Shown here: one piece after another, positions 36,345 to 46,783 of the stretch | Layout of the letters: the number at the start of each line of letters is the position of its first letter | Position numbering within the stretch: position 1 is the first letter of the stretch | DNA from: Salticus scenicus | Taxonomy: Eukaryota > Arthropoda > Arachnida > Araneae > Salticidae | Reading direction: 5' to 3' | Assembly: GCA_963930645.1 (NCBI GenBank) | Contig: OZ005662.1 | Location: 75,597,841 to 75,661,840, forward strand | Length of the DNA stretch: 64,000 bases | Translations under genes and position numbers: made by a program | The notes under the pieces: model-generated | Databases searched by the model: none | What the model was told of the DNA's origin: nothing | What the model saw: only the letters and a program-made list of their open reading frames with translations

Positions 36345-37934
36345 GAAGAGCTTGTTTCCAAAAGGCTTAAGTCAAAAAATTCAAAAATTGACTTTTCGAT
36401 GCAAAAGGTCGCAGCACACGTCTAACAATATATTTTCCATAAGTAGAAGTTCCAAACGAAGTTTAGTCACAATGAAAACAAAGTGAAATCTGTGTTTTTT
36501 TCCAAAAAGAATTTAGTCACAAGTAAGTTTTGTGCCAAAAGGGAAGGGATTAAGTCAAGTTTAACCAATTGTAGCGTACCTTGAGATCACGTGGTTTGTC
36601 TGGCCTTGGGTGTAAAGTCAAAAGTAAGGAAAAAAAAAAAATTGTAGATTGTCAGATTAAGATAGTTTTCTTTTTTTCTTTTTTACCCTATAGAAAAATA
36701 TAAAGAGGAATGTACTTATAACCTTTATTATAATTTGTTTGTAAAAGATTTTAATCTTGGTTTTGTAGCCCCGAAAAAAAGGACATTTGTTCCTTCTGTA
36801 TTAGGGAAAAAATACAAATGAATTCAGAAAAATGTACAGAAAAAAGAAAAGACTGTTAACCGAACTTTTGATTCATAAACACCGGGACAAAAAAATTTAT
36901 TCACTTTTAGGGGGAAAATTTATAGGAGAAGATGAAATTGCAATACGATTTGACCTGATGCAAAATCAGAAATTACCACACAAATAAAAATTACACCTTG
37001 ATAGGAATGCTTTCAGCAGTGGGTGCTAAAAAGGACCTCCCCTTCACATACCAGTGCGTGGTCACTCCTACTTAGCAGCAGATAGAACATTCGGCCGAGT
37101 GGATACTAGTTTAAAGAAAGTGAATACAATTTTACTCCCTAATGAAAATTTTGAACAATTCCCTAAGGTTGGAAATCTTTTCGAATATACGAAGCAGTGG
37201 AATATTTTAGATTGGAAAATTTTTGCGCATATTCGTCTGAAAAGCAAACAAGGTTTCTTGATTTCAGAGGCAAAAGTACTGGCAATTACAAAGCGAGATG
37301 TGGGAATCAAGACAATGTACTGTGGTTCGTTTTGCCGTCAAAAAATCCTGAAACGAGGGGGAAAAAATTCTCCCATGTGCCCCTTCTGAAATAAAAACAA
37401 AAAAACAACATGAAACAAGCAAAGAAAAACAGATGTTTAAAATTACTTAATGCTTTGGGAATTAACAAATTGCACGAATGTTTTTATTTTTATGAATAAT
37501 CTTGCAACGATACTGCTAACGCTAACATAAGTAAAAATAGTGATAAAGATGGAGAAATAGAATTGGGAATGAAGATTTGTAGTAACTAACTACATTCCAA
37601 AATTGTATAGTTAAAATTTATGCTGTATTTACATGAAAAAAAACTTGGATTACTTTCAAATGGACGTAAGTCATTTCATTTCGTTATTTGTGCCAAAAGG
37701 GCATAAGTCATAGTTTTGTTCCAAAAGGGTAGAAGTCATTTTTTTCTTTTTTCATTTCTAAATAACTATACTGTCAGGATTTTTTTAAACATGTAATTTA
37801 GTGTTATTATCATCCATAGATAACTGGAAAAAAATATATTTTCCTTAAATTCAATAATAAATCTTACATAACAAAATCACGTTTCTTCAAGAACTGAAAA
37901 AAATGACTTAACGCCATTTAGAAACGAGCTCTTC
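36345..37934. mobile_element. DNA transposon, GAAGAGCT ends (D2 only)
   Basis: The left end GAAGAGCTTGTTTCC and the right end GAAACGAGCTCTTC are inverted. Subterminal CCAAAAGGG...AAGTCA motifs recur near both ends (36358, 36535, 37694, 37722). The flanks share ATA, and the D1 site lacks the insertion. It retains a partial transposase-like gene (36928-37389). Confidence 0.8.
36928..37389 (+). pseudogene. Internally deleted transposase-like gene
   Basis: A first piece ends FDLMQNQKLPHK then stop (36928-36984). After a break, an open frame from about 37048 to 37389 has PVRGHSYLAADRTFGRV and ends near CPF. From memory, arthropod transposon proteins carry DLMQN upstream and HS(F/Y)LxxDRxFG downstream, with a central DG...GGQN catalytic-type segment between. 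That central part is missing here, so the gene is an internal-deletion derivative. Superfamily not assigned. Confidence 0.65.
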
Positions 37935-38154
37935 ATATGTATTATTTTCTATAATTAATTTCTTTTTCTTAAAATTTACAGTCAGAGATAGTACATGACT
38001 GATCTTATAAAAATGAATGTTTCATTTCTATTGATTCACACTATTCATCGTTAAACACCCGCTTTCAAACTGTCGCTTTGACTATAAACAGTTACCCGAT
38101 ATCGGTTTTAGTGCATTATTTATTTGTTAAATAATCTGGTGTGTCACTCACACG

Positions 38155-39632
38155 ACTTTCTCTTACCCTGAATTTTAATACTATAATTACAGGTTAGAGA
38201 TTAACACGTAATAAGATAACGAGTACTGTTATGTAAACTGCAAACCTATGCTAAATCTATTCAAATTAGGCTTCGACATAGTTTTATATGATAATTAGTT
38301 CTGTGTGAGGGGGGCTACCGTCCCCCTCAACACCCCGTTTCATTACTGCCCCTACATTTAAATAGAATTTAAATCTGTTATTAAAATTAAAAGTTCACTT
38401 AAAATTATTCAGGCAACTTTCACGCACACATTCCTTGACTTATCAGTCTTGATCAACAAGCTTATCAGTAATAACAGGAGACTTGGCGTTGGAATATTAA
38501 AACCCGAATAAACTACTACGTCAGAAACGCCAAAGAAAAACGTAGTAGTTTATTCGGGTTGGTTGGTTGTAGGATTTAAGGCCGATTGACTCCTGATGTG
38601 TCCTAGGCCAAGAGGGGGAATGCCCTCCGTGGGGATCTTTCTAAGGGGTCCTAGCCCGTATTTAAGTTTATTCGGGTTTTAATAAGCTTATCAGTCTTGA
38701 TTAAACTTTTCCAGCAACGAACTTATATTAATTTGAAAATACAACTTTTGGATCTCCTGAAATTATTCGTTTTTACGTTTCTCTAAGACACACAAAGATC
38801 AAACGTTAAAAAACTTGACTTCAGTAACCAAGAAGCCTCAAACGTGTAAATATACAAAAACAAGCGATAAATATTTCGCTTAAAAACATACATTATTTAC
38901 CATATGTCTATGAGGAATTAGTTTCAATTTCTGAGCAGCTTTACTGAACATGGTAAAATATTTTAGCAAAGCACTTCCACTAACAATAAAAAAAAGTTAT
39001 CGCTTAAATATTTGCAGCCCTGTATATGTTTTGAAGATTATGTACAGACCACATGTACAGACCACATTATGTACAGACCACATGGTGCACCTAAATATAC
39101 TCCTATATTAATAATACACGGCACAACCTGAAATACACTTCCATCAATTTTCAGCTATTGTCGCACTATAATCTAGCTCTTTTGTGTAGCCCTGTAAACG
39201 TACAGTGTATCATTTCCTTACCATATTCTACATGAGGCATGTTTTTAAGCCTATAAAATATATATATTCGTTTCATTTGGTTTAGTGCAGTCTATAGATG
39301 TTAAACTCTACTTACCTGCAAATTCCCCATAGACGTAATGGATTTGAATTCTCTTGGGTGTCCCTGTACATGAACTATTTGCTTCATCTGAACGAAAAGC
39401 TTAGTGTAGCATCCCTATACCATACACATTTAGAATACCTAGTATGGATTTTCTGCTATACCATTCGTTCTTGAGATATGCTGATAACACTAACACTCAC
39501 ACACAGACCAACCGCTGAAAACATGAATTTCGGATTCAGGGGACCTCAGAGCATGTAAATATAACGAAAACTCACTTTTGAAAATTTGATCCTAAAACAA
39601 TACTTTCTCTACCTTATGGATAAGAGAAAGTA
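38155..39632 (-). repeat. Family C element, reversed (D2)
   Basis: Begins ACTTTCTCTTACCC and ends GGATAAGAGAAAGTA. It is interrupted by the truncated SINE at 38561-38664. An extra local repeat (ACAGACCACAT three times near 39045-39080) is not in D1. Confidence 0.62.
38561..38664 (-). mobile_element. 5'-truncated SINE with 14-bp TSD
   Basis: Reverse complement of the 3' part of the 35153-35381 SINE, starting GGTTGGTTGTAGG. The TSD AGTTTATTCGGGTT lies at 38547-38560 and 38665-38678. The empty site is intact at 28346-28359. Loss of the tRNA head shows 5' truncation during LINE-driven reverse transcription. Confidence 0.9.
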
Positions 39633-39929
39633 AAAATAACATCATCTGCCTTACCAAGATCAGATCATCTTCTCAGATGATTTTATTTTATATTATCTTT
39701 TTATTGATGATTTTATTTTATATTATCACAGCATGTATTTTCTTTATAAACGCTGTATATATTAAGTGCAAACGGCAGGAAATTCAAAATTTCGTCATGT
39801 AAAAGTAAAGACGAGAGAGTTAACTGCATACTTAAGAAAAATGAAGGGATTTAAAAGAAAATTGTAAATTACGGAAAAAAGTAAATTTTGAGAACGTAAA
39901 AGAAAGGCTATAGTGTATTGTATTACTTA

Positions 39930-40082
39930 CAAACTTTGAATAAACACCATAAAATGCAATAAACTCGCAACAATTGTTTCGGGTCGAAAAAACACACGAC
40001 CCTTCATCAGGCGAATAAAGTAAGCACGAGTGCTGCAGTCAAAGCGGCAACGCACGTGCGTTGCCGCTTTGACTGCAGCACT
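39930..40082 (-). mobile_element. Hammerhead-bearing element with 54-bp perfect palindrome (D2 only)
   Basis: Read on the minus strand: a palindrome (40029-40082, centre 40055/40056), CGTGCTTACTTTATTCGC, the hammerhead-like motif, then GCGAGTTTATTGC and ATTTTATGGTGTTTATTC. The same outline without the full palindrome recurs at 48785-48930. D1 has a different insertion at this point. Confidence 0.7.
39964..40015 (-). ncRNA. Hammerhead-ribozyme-like motif H2
   Basis: Stem I TTCGC (40011-40015, minus reading) pairs with GCGAG (39964-39968). Core CTGATGA at 40004-40010, one unpaired A, stem II GGGTCG with CGACCC, then GAA, self-complementary stem III ACAATTGT and a candidate cleavage T just before stem I closes. 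The stems differ in sequence from H1 but pair equally well. Against the homologous H3, the C-G pair three from the core is T-A, a compensatory change. Confidence 0.7.
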
Positions 40083-40802
40083 TCATGTCTAGTCTAAACG
40101 CTTTGTAGAATGAGCTGAAAGTCAGTACGCATGTTACAGGTCACCGCAGCCCGAACTTTATAGATTTTGATGAAACTAGCAAGTATTCTATTTTGCAGAG
40201 ACACGCAGAAAATTTCTTTATCTATGGCCTATGGCTCAAGTTACAATGCTCGGCATGAAAACTGCCCCAACACCATTTTGGCAAATTCTTATGTAAAATG
40301 ACCTCCTGATTCCGAATATGACGCCCATTTTACCTTATCACCCACCGTTTTTTAGAGACGGCCCCTTATTTTTATCACTTTTTGGTGATTTTGTGGCTAT
40401 AAATTAGATTTTAGGAGGTGTGGGGGGGAGGGGAGAAGATTATTTTAACTTAGAAATTTTAGAAATAGATATTTAACAGTTAAAATGATTATTTTAACTG
40501 TTAAATATCTTCTGAGGGACTACAGATTTGAAAAATTCTAAAACATGAACATTTGCCGCAAGAGGAAAATTTATGAGACATTTGCCATTGAAATTATGTA
40601 TTACATTTCTTATATATTTTTAATCTATTATTAATGTTATTAAATACACATTATATATATATGCATTAGTTTGGTGGTGTCCGTAAAAAACAGTGGGTGA
40701 CTGAGGAAAATGGAAGTCATATCAGGAGGTCATTCAGGAGATCAAGTTCAGGAGGTCATTTTACATAAGAATGAATAAGAATGGTATCAGAGCTCGTGTA
40801 TG

Positions 40803-40843
<41 letters not shown>

Positions 40844-41409
40844 CAGCGCAGTGTTATTTAAAGTGTGATAGCGTCTAAACGCCTTTTTCGAATGAATCGA
40901 AAATTTATATACATGTTATAGGTCACCGTCACACAAACTGTATGAATTTCGGTGAATCTAGCACTTAGATTTTTTTTACAGGGACACAAAAAGTATTCTT
41001 TCTCATTATGCCTATTGAACTCAAAATATTTAAAGTGCGGTAGCGTCTAAAATCTACATTCGATTAATATATTGTTGCACACTTGAGGATCGGGAGTTGT
41101 CTCTGAATGAAAGACGTAACTTGCAGAAGCTAAAAAGATCATTTACAGAAAATTCTAGAAGATTACAGGTTTATAAAACAAGTATCAACTTCAGTTTCAT
41201 CAGTAAACACAGCTTAAATAACAGCTGACAGCACCAAATTCACAGTATAAAAAGTATTTTTTAGCATTAACACACAACAATGGGCTGCAAACAACAATAA
41301 AAAGAGGCCGAAAATCCAAATCCTTTATATATCCTTCTATTAATTCCGAAGTTTCCAGTAATTCGTTGAATAATAAAGTTACAGCTCAGATATTTGGTAT
41401 ATCATGAGG

Positions 41410-41451
<42 letters not shown>

Positions 41452-41640
41452 CAAAGTCACCGAAAAAGTCGCCAAATTTAGCGCCAAAGCCATTACCCAC
41501 TTTGGCGAAGCTTTTTAACGGGTTTTCAACGTAAAATTACCTATTTTAAAGTGAAAACAAGCTAGAAATGCAGAAAATAAACATTTTCTAAACTGACTAA
41601 GTTTCTTTGAAATATTTCACATAGAAATTACTACACTTAT
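41410..41640 (+). repeat. Dispersed repeat F (D2)
   Basis: Same block as 32940-33150, preceded by a T run of about 37 bases (41412-41448). Confidence 0.5.
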
Positions 41641-42077
41641 TTACCAATTCGTAGCACTGCCTCCCTCCCAAGGACTGCAAGTCCCAAGCGCATATTAACT
41701 ACCTTTATTAGAGTTCGAACGAAGAGGAAATTCGACGTTACTGATTGGTTGTTATATTTTATGACGCAATGATACTTCGTTGAAAATAATACTTAGCTTA
41801 TATCAGATATAATCATAAACTATAATATTCCTCTCGTTTATCATTTAATAAATAAATGTGGATATTTGAAAGAGTTTTCTAATTATATTTTGAAAACAAT
41901 TTTTTTAAATAAGTTATTTTACCATATTAAATTTATGACAAAGCATTTTATTATGTTTCTATAAAGAATAAGCATTTCTTTAAATGACAGTAACATACTT
42001 ATTTACTTTTCGAAAAGTACAATAAATTAATAAGGTATTTCAGATACTAATAAGGCATTTAGCACTGCAGGTATTTA

Positions 42078-42551
42078 TTTATTTTTGATATCCGATATGC
42101 AATAAGTTTTTTTTTTTTTTTTTTTTTTTAATAAATTAAAATTTTGTTATTTTGATGTTTGTAAAAGAACAGCTGTAAATATATATTTTTTAAATTGTCA
42201 AAAATAAATCAATCAATAAATAAAAATACTTTTTTATTTCTCCTTTCTTTTTTTCTTTTTAATTAATTAAGTATTTAGAATGCTAATAAAGTATTTAGTA
42301 CTCAATGTACTTACTTTTCAAATTAGATTCGAAATAAAGAAAAAAAAAAAAAAATAGTAATTTTGAATTTGTTATGTTGATAATTGTAAAAGAGCAACAG
42401 TAAAAAATATTTTTTTGAGATGGGCAAAAATAAATGAACAAATGAATAAAAATAAAGGAAATATAAATTTAAAATATATACATATATTACAAGATAAAAA
42501 TTATTATTATTTTTTTTTAAGATCAGGAGGGGGAAAAAAATTTCTTTCTCT

Positions 42552-42587
<36 letters not shown>

Positions 42588-43040
42588 GAATTATTTTTAA
42601 GGAATCGCTTAAAAATATACTTAAAAAATATTTGGCTAAAAGCTATATGAACTTCTAAATCAAACTAATTGGGAAAACGAGGGTAAAGGTGAAAAAAAAA
42701 AAGGGGGGGGGGGGAGATTAGATAACAATTTAAAAAAAAAAAAAAAGATTAGATAATAATATCAATGAAAAAACACAGATGGCGCCACTACTTATCTTTT
42801 TCAGAATTCTACTAATTTTGTCATAAATTTAATATGGTAAAATAAACAATTTAAATTACTCAAAAGAAAATTTTGTCTGCAAAATACAATCAAAAAAACT
42901 CTTTCAAATGTCCACATTTATTTATTCAATGAAAAATGAGAGGAATATTATAGATTTAAGATTATAACTGATTTATTAAACTCAACATTATTTTCAGGGG
43001 AAAGTCATTGTGTCATGAGAGATAACAACTAATCAGCAAC
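42078..43040. other. AT-rich region with an inverted copy of 41.7-41.96 kb
   Basis: The first two thirds are T, A and G runs with no content I can name. About 42820-43040 is the reverse complement of about 41735-41950 (ATATGGTAAAAT, GTCCACATTTATTTATT, GAGAGGAATATTATAG, AACTAATCAGCAAC against TGATTGGTTGTTA). The end of D2 therefore faces an inverted, diverged copy. Confidence 0.6.
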
Positions 43041-43048
43041 ATTGAACC

Positions 43049-43350
43049 CACGGATTAGGATACAGGATGATAAACTAGATAGGGCGGTCAGCGTGGGGAA
43101 CGGAGCTTTATTTTCCGCATTAATTCAGCCGAACAGAGTAAGCGATCCGAACGCCGCCTGGTGTAGTATCTTTGAAACTCATCGGAAGAAAGCCCGCCCC
43201 TTCGGCTTCAGTCATCCAACGAAAGAACAGCCAGAAATGTAAAAACGCGCTGATTGGTGTATTTTCGAGATTTGGTCGCCCTCTATCTGTAAGATGAAAA
43301 TTACTACCTTTCCGTAACATTAGTAATACATCCTTATCTTTTAATCCGTG
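43049..43350. mobile_element. MITE, CACGGATTA ends, 8-bp TSD
   Basis: Starts CACGGATTAGGATA and ends TATCTTTTAATCCGTG. Flanks ATTGAACC (43041-43048) and GTTGAACC (43351-43358) agree in seven of eight bases. The interior is GC-richer than the surroundings and has no convincing open frame, although open stretches occur on both strands. Confidence 0.75.
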
Positions 43351-43555
43351 GTTGAACCACTGAGCTGAAGAACAACTGGAGGAAATGCTAAACCGGTTTT
43401 TGTGTACCTTTTTTGGAAGGTTTGTCTTCCGAGCGTTGCACAGCAGAAAACATTTGATATCTTTATATTTCAAAGTAAAATTGTGTAAAGGTTGTCTGTT
43501 CGAACAACCATATGCTAAACATGATATTATAATTTTAAATTTTAATTCTTTAAAG

Positions 43556-43726
43556 AGTATAATTGTAATAGAAGACCCGACAAATGTTGCCTGCCGTGCA
43601 AGGTTCTAGACTGTACGGCAAATGATTGCAGAAAAACTGGCACGTACGAACACTGTGTAAAGGTATTGGAAGCATTTGCTTCAGTTCAGTGCGTTGAACT
43701 TCATCCACGTCCGAACTCTAGTAAAG
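43556..43726 (+). CDS. Possible Cys-rich internal exon (speculative)
   Basis: Between a pyrimidine-rich TTCTTTAAAG and an AAAG/GTAATT donor lies an open frame of 56 codons (from 43558) with eight cysteines in pattern CX6CCX2CX4CX4C, then two more at wider spacing. It begins YNCNRRPDKCCLPC and ends HPRPNSSK. Base composition is more balanced than in the flanks. I recognise no family, the partner exons are not seen, and it could be transposon interior or chance. No signal peptide is present in this piece. Confidence 0.25.
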
Positions 43727-44520
43727 GTAATTAATATGAGTCCCGATCAGTGCAATCATTCGTCAGCAGGCGAAAATTAAACAAACTATACAATAATTTG
43801 AATAAATGATACAAATAATTTGAAATTGAACGAAAAATTAAAACCAGGTAGAACAGTTTTAAATTTCCCCAAATAAATATATAAATAAAATTTTGAATTG
43901 TATTATTTATTATTATTATTATTATCATTATTGTTATTTAAATGTTTTAGATAAATATTATTATATTTAATATCAATACATTTCAATATATATTTATGCA
44001 AACTTTCATATAATTCTAAAACAATAATTAAAAATTTAATTTTTAACATACACCATTCCCGAAAAATACGAACTTATATGAAAGTTTTTACTTTCTACTA
44101 TATGTTATACGAAGGTGGTGTTGGATTTGTGAAATTCTGAAACCTCCGATTTTCGGTGACTCCACACGTTTTGCGATATATTTTTCAATATTTTACTGTG
44201 ATCTGTTTGTTTATATGTTCAATGCGTGCGTTTTTCAAGTTTACAATTTTCTTGATTTGAACATGAATCTTTCTAACAAGTATTATTAATAAGTATTATA
44301 ATTAATTGTATTTCTAACAAGTATTAACAAGTTTTGTAAGTATTATTTTGTGGAACAAGAATTTTTTCACAGCATGGATGATACTTGTTTGGATATAAAA
44401 AATCATAGCTAGAAAAACGAACCATTGAGTTTTTCTCCTTTAATTGAAATAGCAAACTTATACTTTAGGTAAACATTTCATAACGTCCCCCCCCTTTTCC
44501 CAATTTACAAAAAAGAAAAA
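43727..44520. other. AT-rich spacer
   Basis: Contains an ATT microsatellite near 43902-43935. About 44087-44200 (CTTTCTACTATATG, GTGAAATTCTG) faintly resembles the family C end module. No gene seen. Confidence 0.35.
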
Positions 44521-45781
44521 CTAGTTGGTATAAGTGGACTCTGCTGAGTTCCCCATCATATATATGTTCTCATAAAATTCTATAACAAAACATACTATAT
44601 TCATATTAAAAAAAATGAATTCGACCAATCGCTTGTCAGAGAGAAATGGCCCACTTAATCATCACCTCCTGTAATAATGCCTCCGAGCTGAGCCCTACGT
44701 CATGGAAGATCGGCCGATTTCATCCAATCAACACTTCCTATGATACATCTTGGATCGTGGGGATTGGATGAAATCGGCCGATCTTCCGTGACGTAGAGCT
44801 CAACTCGGAGGCATTATTACGGGTGGTGTTGACTTAATAGGTTCCCCACCGTTTAGCACTATGCATTTATCTTAGTCTAATCTATTGATTTATTTTATTG
44901 GGGTCAGTTTCGTAGTTTACTTTTTATGCAGTTCCATACTATATCCAATGCAGTAATCCCCAAAATGCATATAAAATATCGTTACAAAATGTTTTAATTA
45001 GAAAACTCATATTCAATGATATTCATGCCAGTATCCTAAATAATATTTTAAAAGTGTTCTGACATCATTACGATGATAATTTATTAAAATTCACATTTAT
45101 GTGAATTTTTGCCCTATTCTGCTATGTTAAAAAATTCGTAAATTTTCAATAACTTACGAATTTTTTAAGTTGCAAAATTCCTAGTCTATGATATTCATGC
45201 CAGTAACCTAAATAATATTTCAAAAATGATCTGACATCTTTATGAACAAAATATCCCTCAAAATTGACGTTTATGTGAAATTTTGCCCTATTCTGCCATG
45301 TTAAGAAATTCGCAAATTTCTAATAACTTGCGAATCTTTCAAAGTAGCATGTTTATAGTTAATTATGTTCATTCTGGCATCAAAACTAATATTTTAAAGC
45401 TAGTCTGACATTTTTACAGTAAAAATTTTCCATTTAATGCAAGTTTATGCTCAATTTTTCCTTATTCTGACATGTTAAGAAAATCGTAAATTTCTAATAA
45501 CTTACGAAGTTTTTTAATTCGTATGTTGCAAATGAGTAGGGTTCTTGCCAGTGTCGAAAGTGATATTTTAAAACTGATCTGACTTCTCTGCGACTATTTG
45601 TTCTTGAGATATTGTGTACACAGACTAACAAACTAACAGACACTCTACAGACGGACGCCATATAAATTTTGTCACTTTCGGATTCTTCTCACCTGAAAAC
45701 GTATAAAAGACTCAAAAAACTTAAGTCGAAAATTTTCACGATTACTTAAGTTCGCCCATACCTATAGTATGATGAGGAACT
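44521..45781 (+). repeat. Family A repeat, copy 2
   Basis: From CTAGTTGGTATAAG to GATGAGGAACT, flanked by A runs. Same internal ~173-bp unit pattern and right-end module as 567-1689. Interrupted by the MITE at 44660-44831. Confidence 0.8.
44660..44831. mobile_element. MITE with 70-bp TIRs inside family A
   Basis: The ends are CATCACCTCCTGTAATAATG and, inverted, CAACACCACCCGTAATAATG. The arms extend through GAAGATCGGCCGATTTCATC on both sides, leaving about 32 bases unpaired. ACTTAAT duplicates at 44653-44659 and 44832-44838 (8 bp with one mismatch). Family A copy 1 supplies the empty site at about 714-724 (CCACCTAATAGG). Confidence 0.85.
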
Positions 45782-46275
45782 AAAAAGCTATAAAACCAAT
45801 ATATTAACCTTTTTATGCATATTTTTAGGGAAACAAACATTAAATCATATATCTGTACTGATAAGTATAAAAGATTTAAGTCCAAAAATGTTGATTTTGA
45901 GTTAAGTGCATAGTCAGACTCAGAAAAAAATTCTCTATCGATTGGTATAAAGGATTTAAATCCATGCCATTTAGTCTTTGAGAAAATCCATTGGTAAAAA
46001 AAGATTCAAGTCAGAAATTTAGCATTAATCTTGGGTATAAAATATTTAATTCCAATTTTTCTCTTTATTAAATGTAGGTTGACAATCACTGAATTGTATA
46101 AAGCATATAAATCAACATAATCCCTTTTTCCTAATCGATTCTTCTGATTAGTTTTTTGTTAGTTTAACTTTACTTTTCGTCTCCTGAAAAATCAAGAATA
46201 TGGACTTAAATCCTTTTTTTACTTATCAGTACAGATATGATAATAAGTTTTCATATAGTACAGAATTTTACTTAC
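45782..46275. other. Intron start with short degenerate repeats
   Basis: Five loosely spaced GTATAAA-GATTTAA-TCC motifs (near 45878, 45944, 45989, 46034, 46095) and an inverted one near 46200 lie just downstream of the MATH exon donor on the minus strand. They recall subterminal repeats of a DNA transposon such as 36345-37934, but I found no ends. Confidence 0.4.
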
Positions 46276-46696
46276 TGATTTCATTGGTTTTCTGCGAAAA
46301 AATTTTTATTGAATCATTTCCACTCGAATTTTCGATAGCGAAGAATAAATTAAGATTTCCTTCAGACAACCAAGATTTAATATATCTATAATTCACGAGG
46401 ATAGAGCTATCTCTTCCTCCAAAAGTTAATACAACACATTTACTATATTCCACATTATCAAAGGTAAAGCCAAATCGCACTTGGAAGTCACACAGTTTTC
46501 TTGTCACTTGATAAATTCCAATTTTTATTTGGCTCCCTATACGAAGGAATAAATGCCAAGATCGCTTCAAAAGAGAGAATTCTGGACTGAAAAGAGTGAC
46601 ATCATCTTGTGGAAAACTTAAAAATTTTGCTATCTTCCACACAGCTCTATTTTGATGGCAAGACACTTCACCAATAAACTCACTTTTCTTTTCCAT
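46276..46696 (-). CDS. First coding exon of MATH-BTB gene (MATH domain)
   Basis: The ATG at 46696 has an in-frame TGA two codons upstream, fixing the start. About 140 residues follow a MATH/TRAF-like plan: VWKIAKF, LFSPEFSLLKRSWHLFL, IKIGIYQV, VRFGFTFDN, ILVNYRYI and LNLFFAIEN. MATH domains bind substrates in speckle-type POZ proteins. The exon ends ATCA/GTAAGTA, a near-perfect donor in phase 1; codon A|GT (Ser) completes with either BTB exon (22354 or 16606), giving 327 residues. The open frame runs on only three codons into the intron. The match to MATH is by pattern and is divergent; the phase match and shared strand strengthen it. Confidence 0.62.
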
Positions 46697-46783
46697 TCGT
46701 CAAAGTGTGTCTTAAATTCCTTATAATAATTCTTGTTTCCTAGAAGAGAAAGCAGGAAAACATTACAATTCTGCTAAACATAC

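Larger units (their letters stand above)
33585..42077. repeat. Older 8.4 kb tandem duplication, copy D2
   Basis: Second copy of 25150-33577, joined at TTAGCACTGC (33563-33572). It carries four insertions missing from D1: a full SINE (35153-35381), a truncated SINE (38561-38664), a DNA transposon (36345-37934) and a hammerhead element (about 39930-40082). Family C is at 38155-39632, reversed. Confidence 0.78.
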
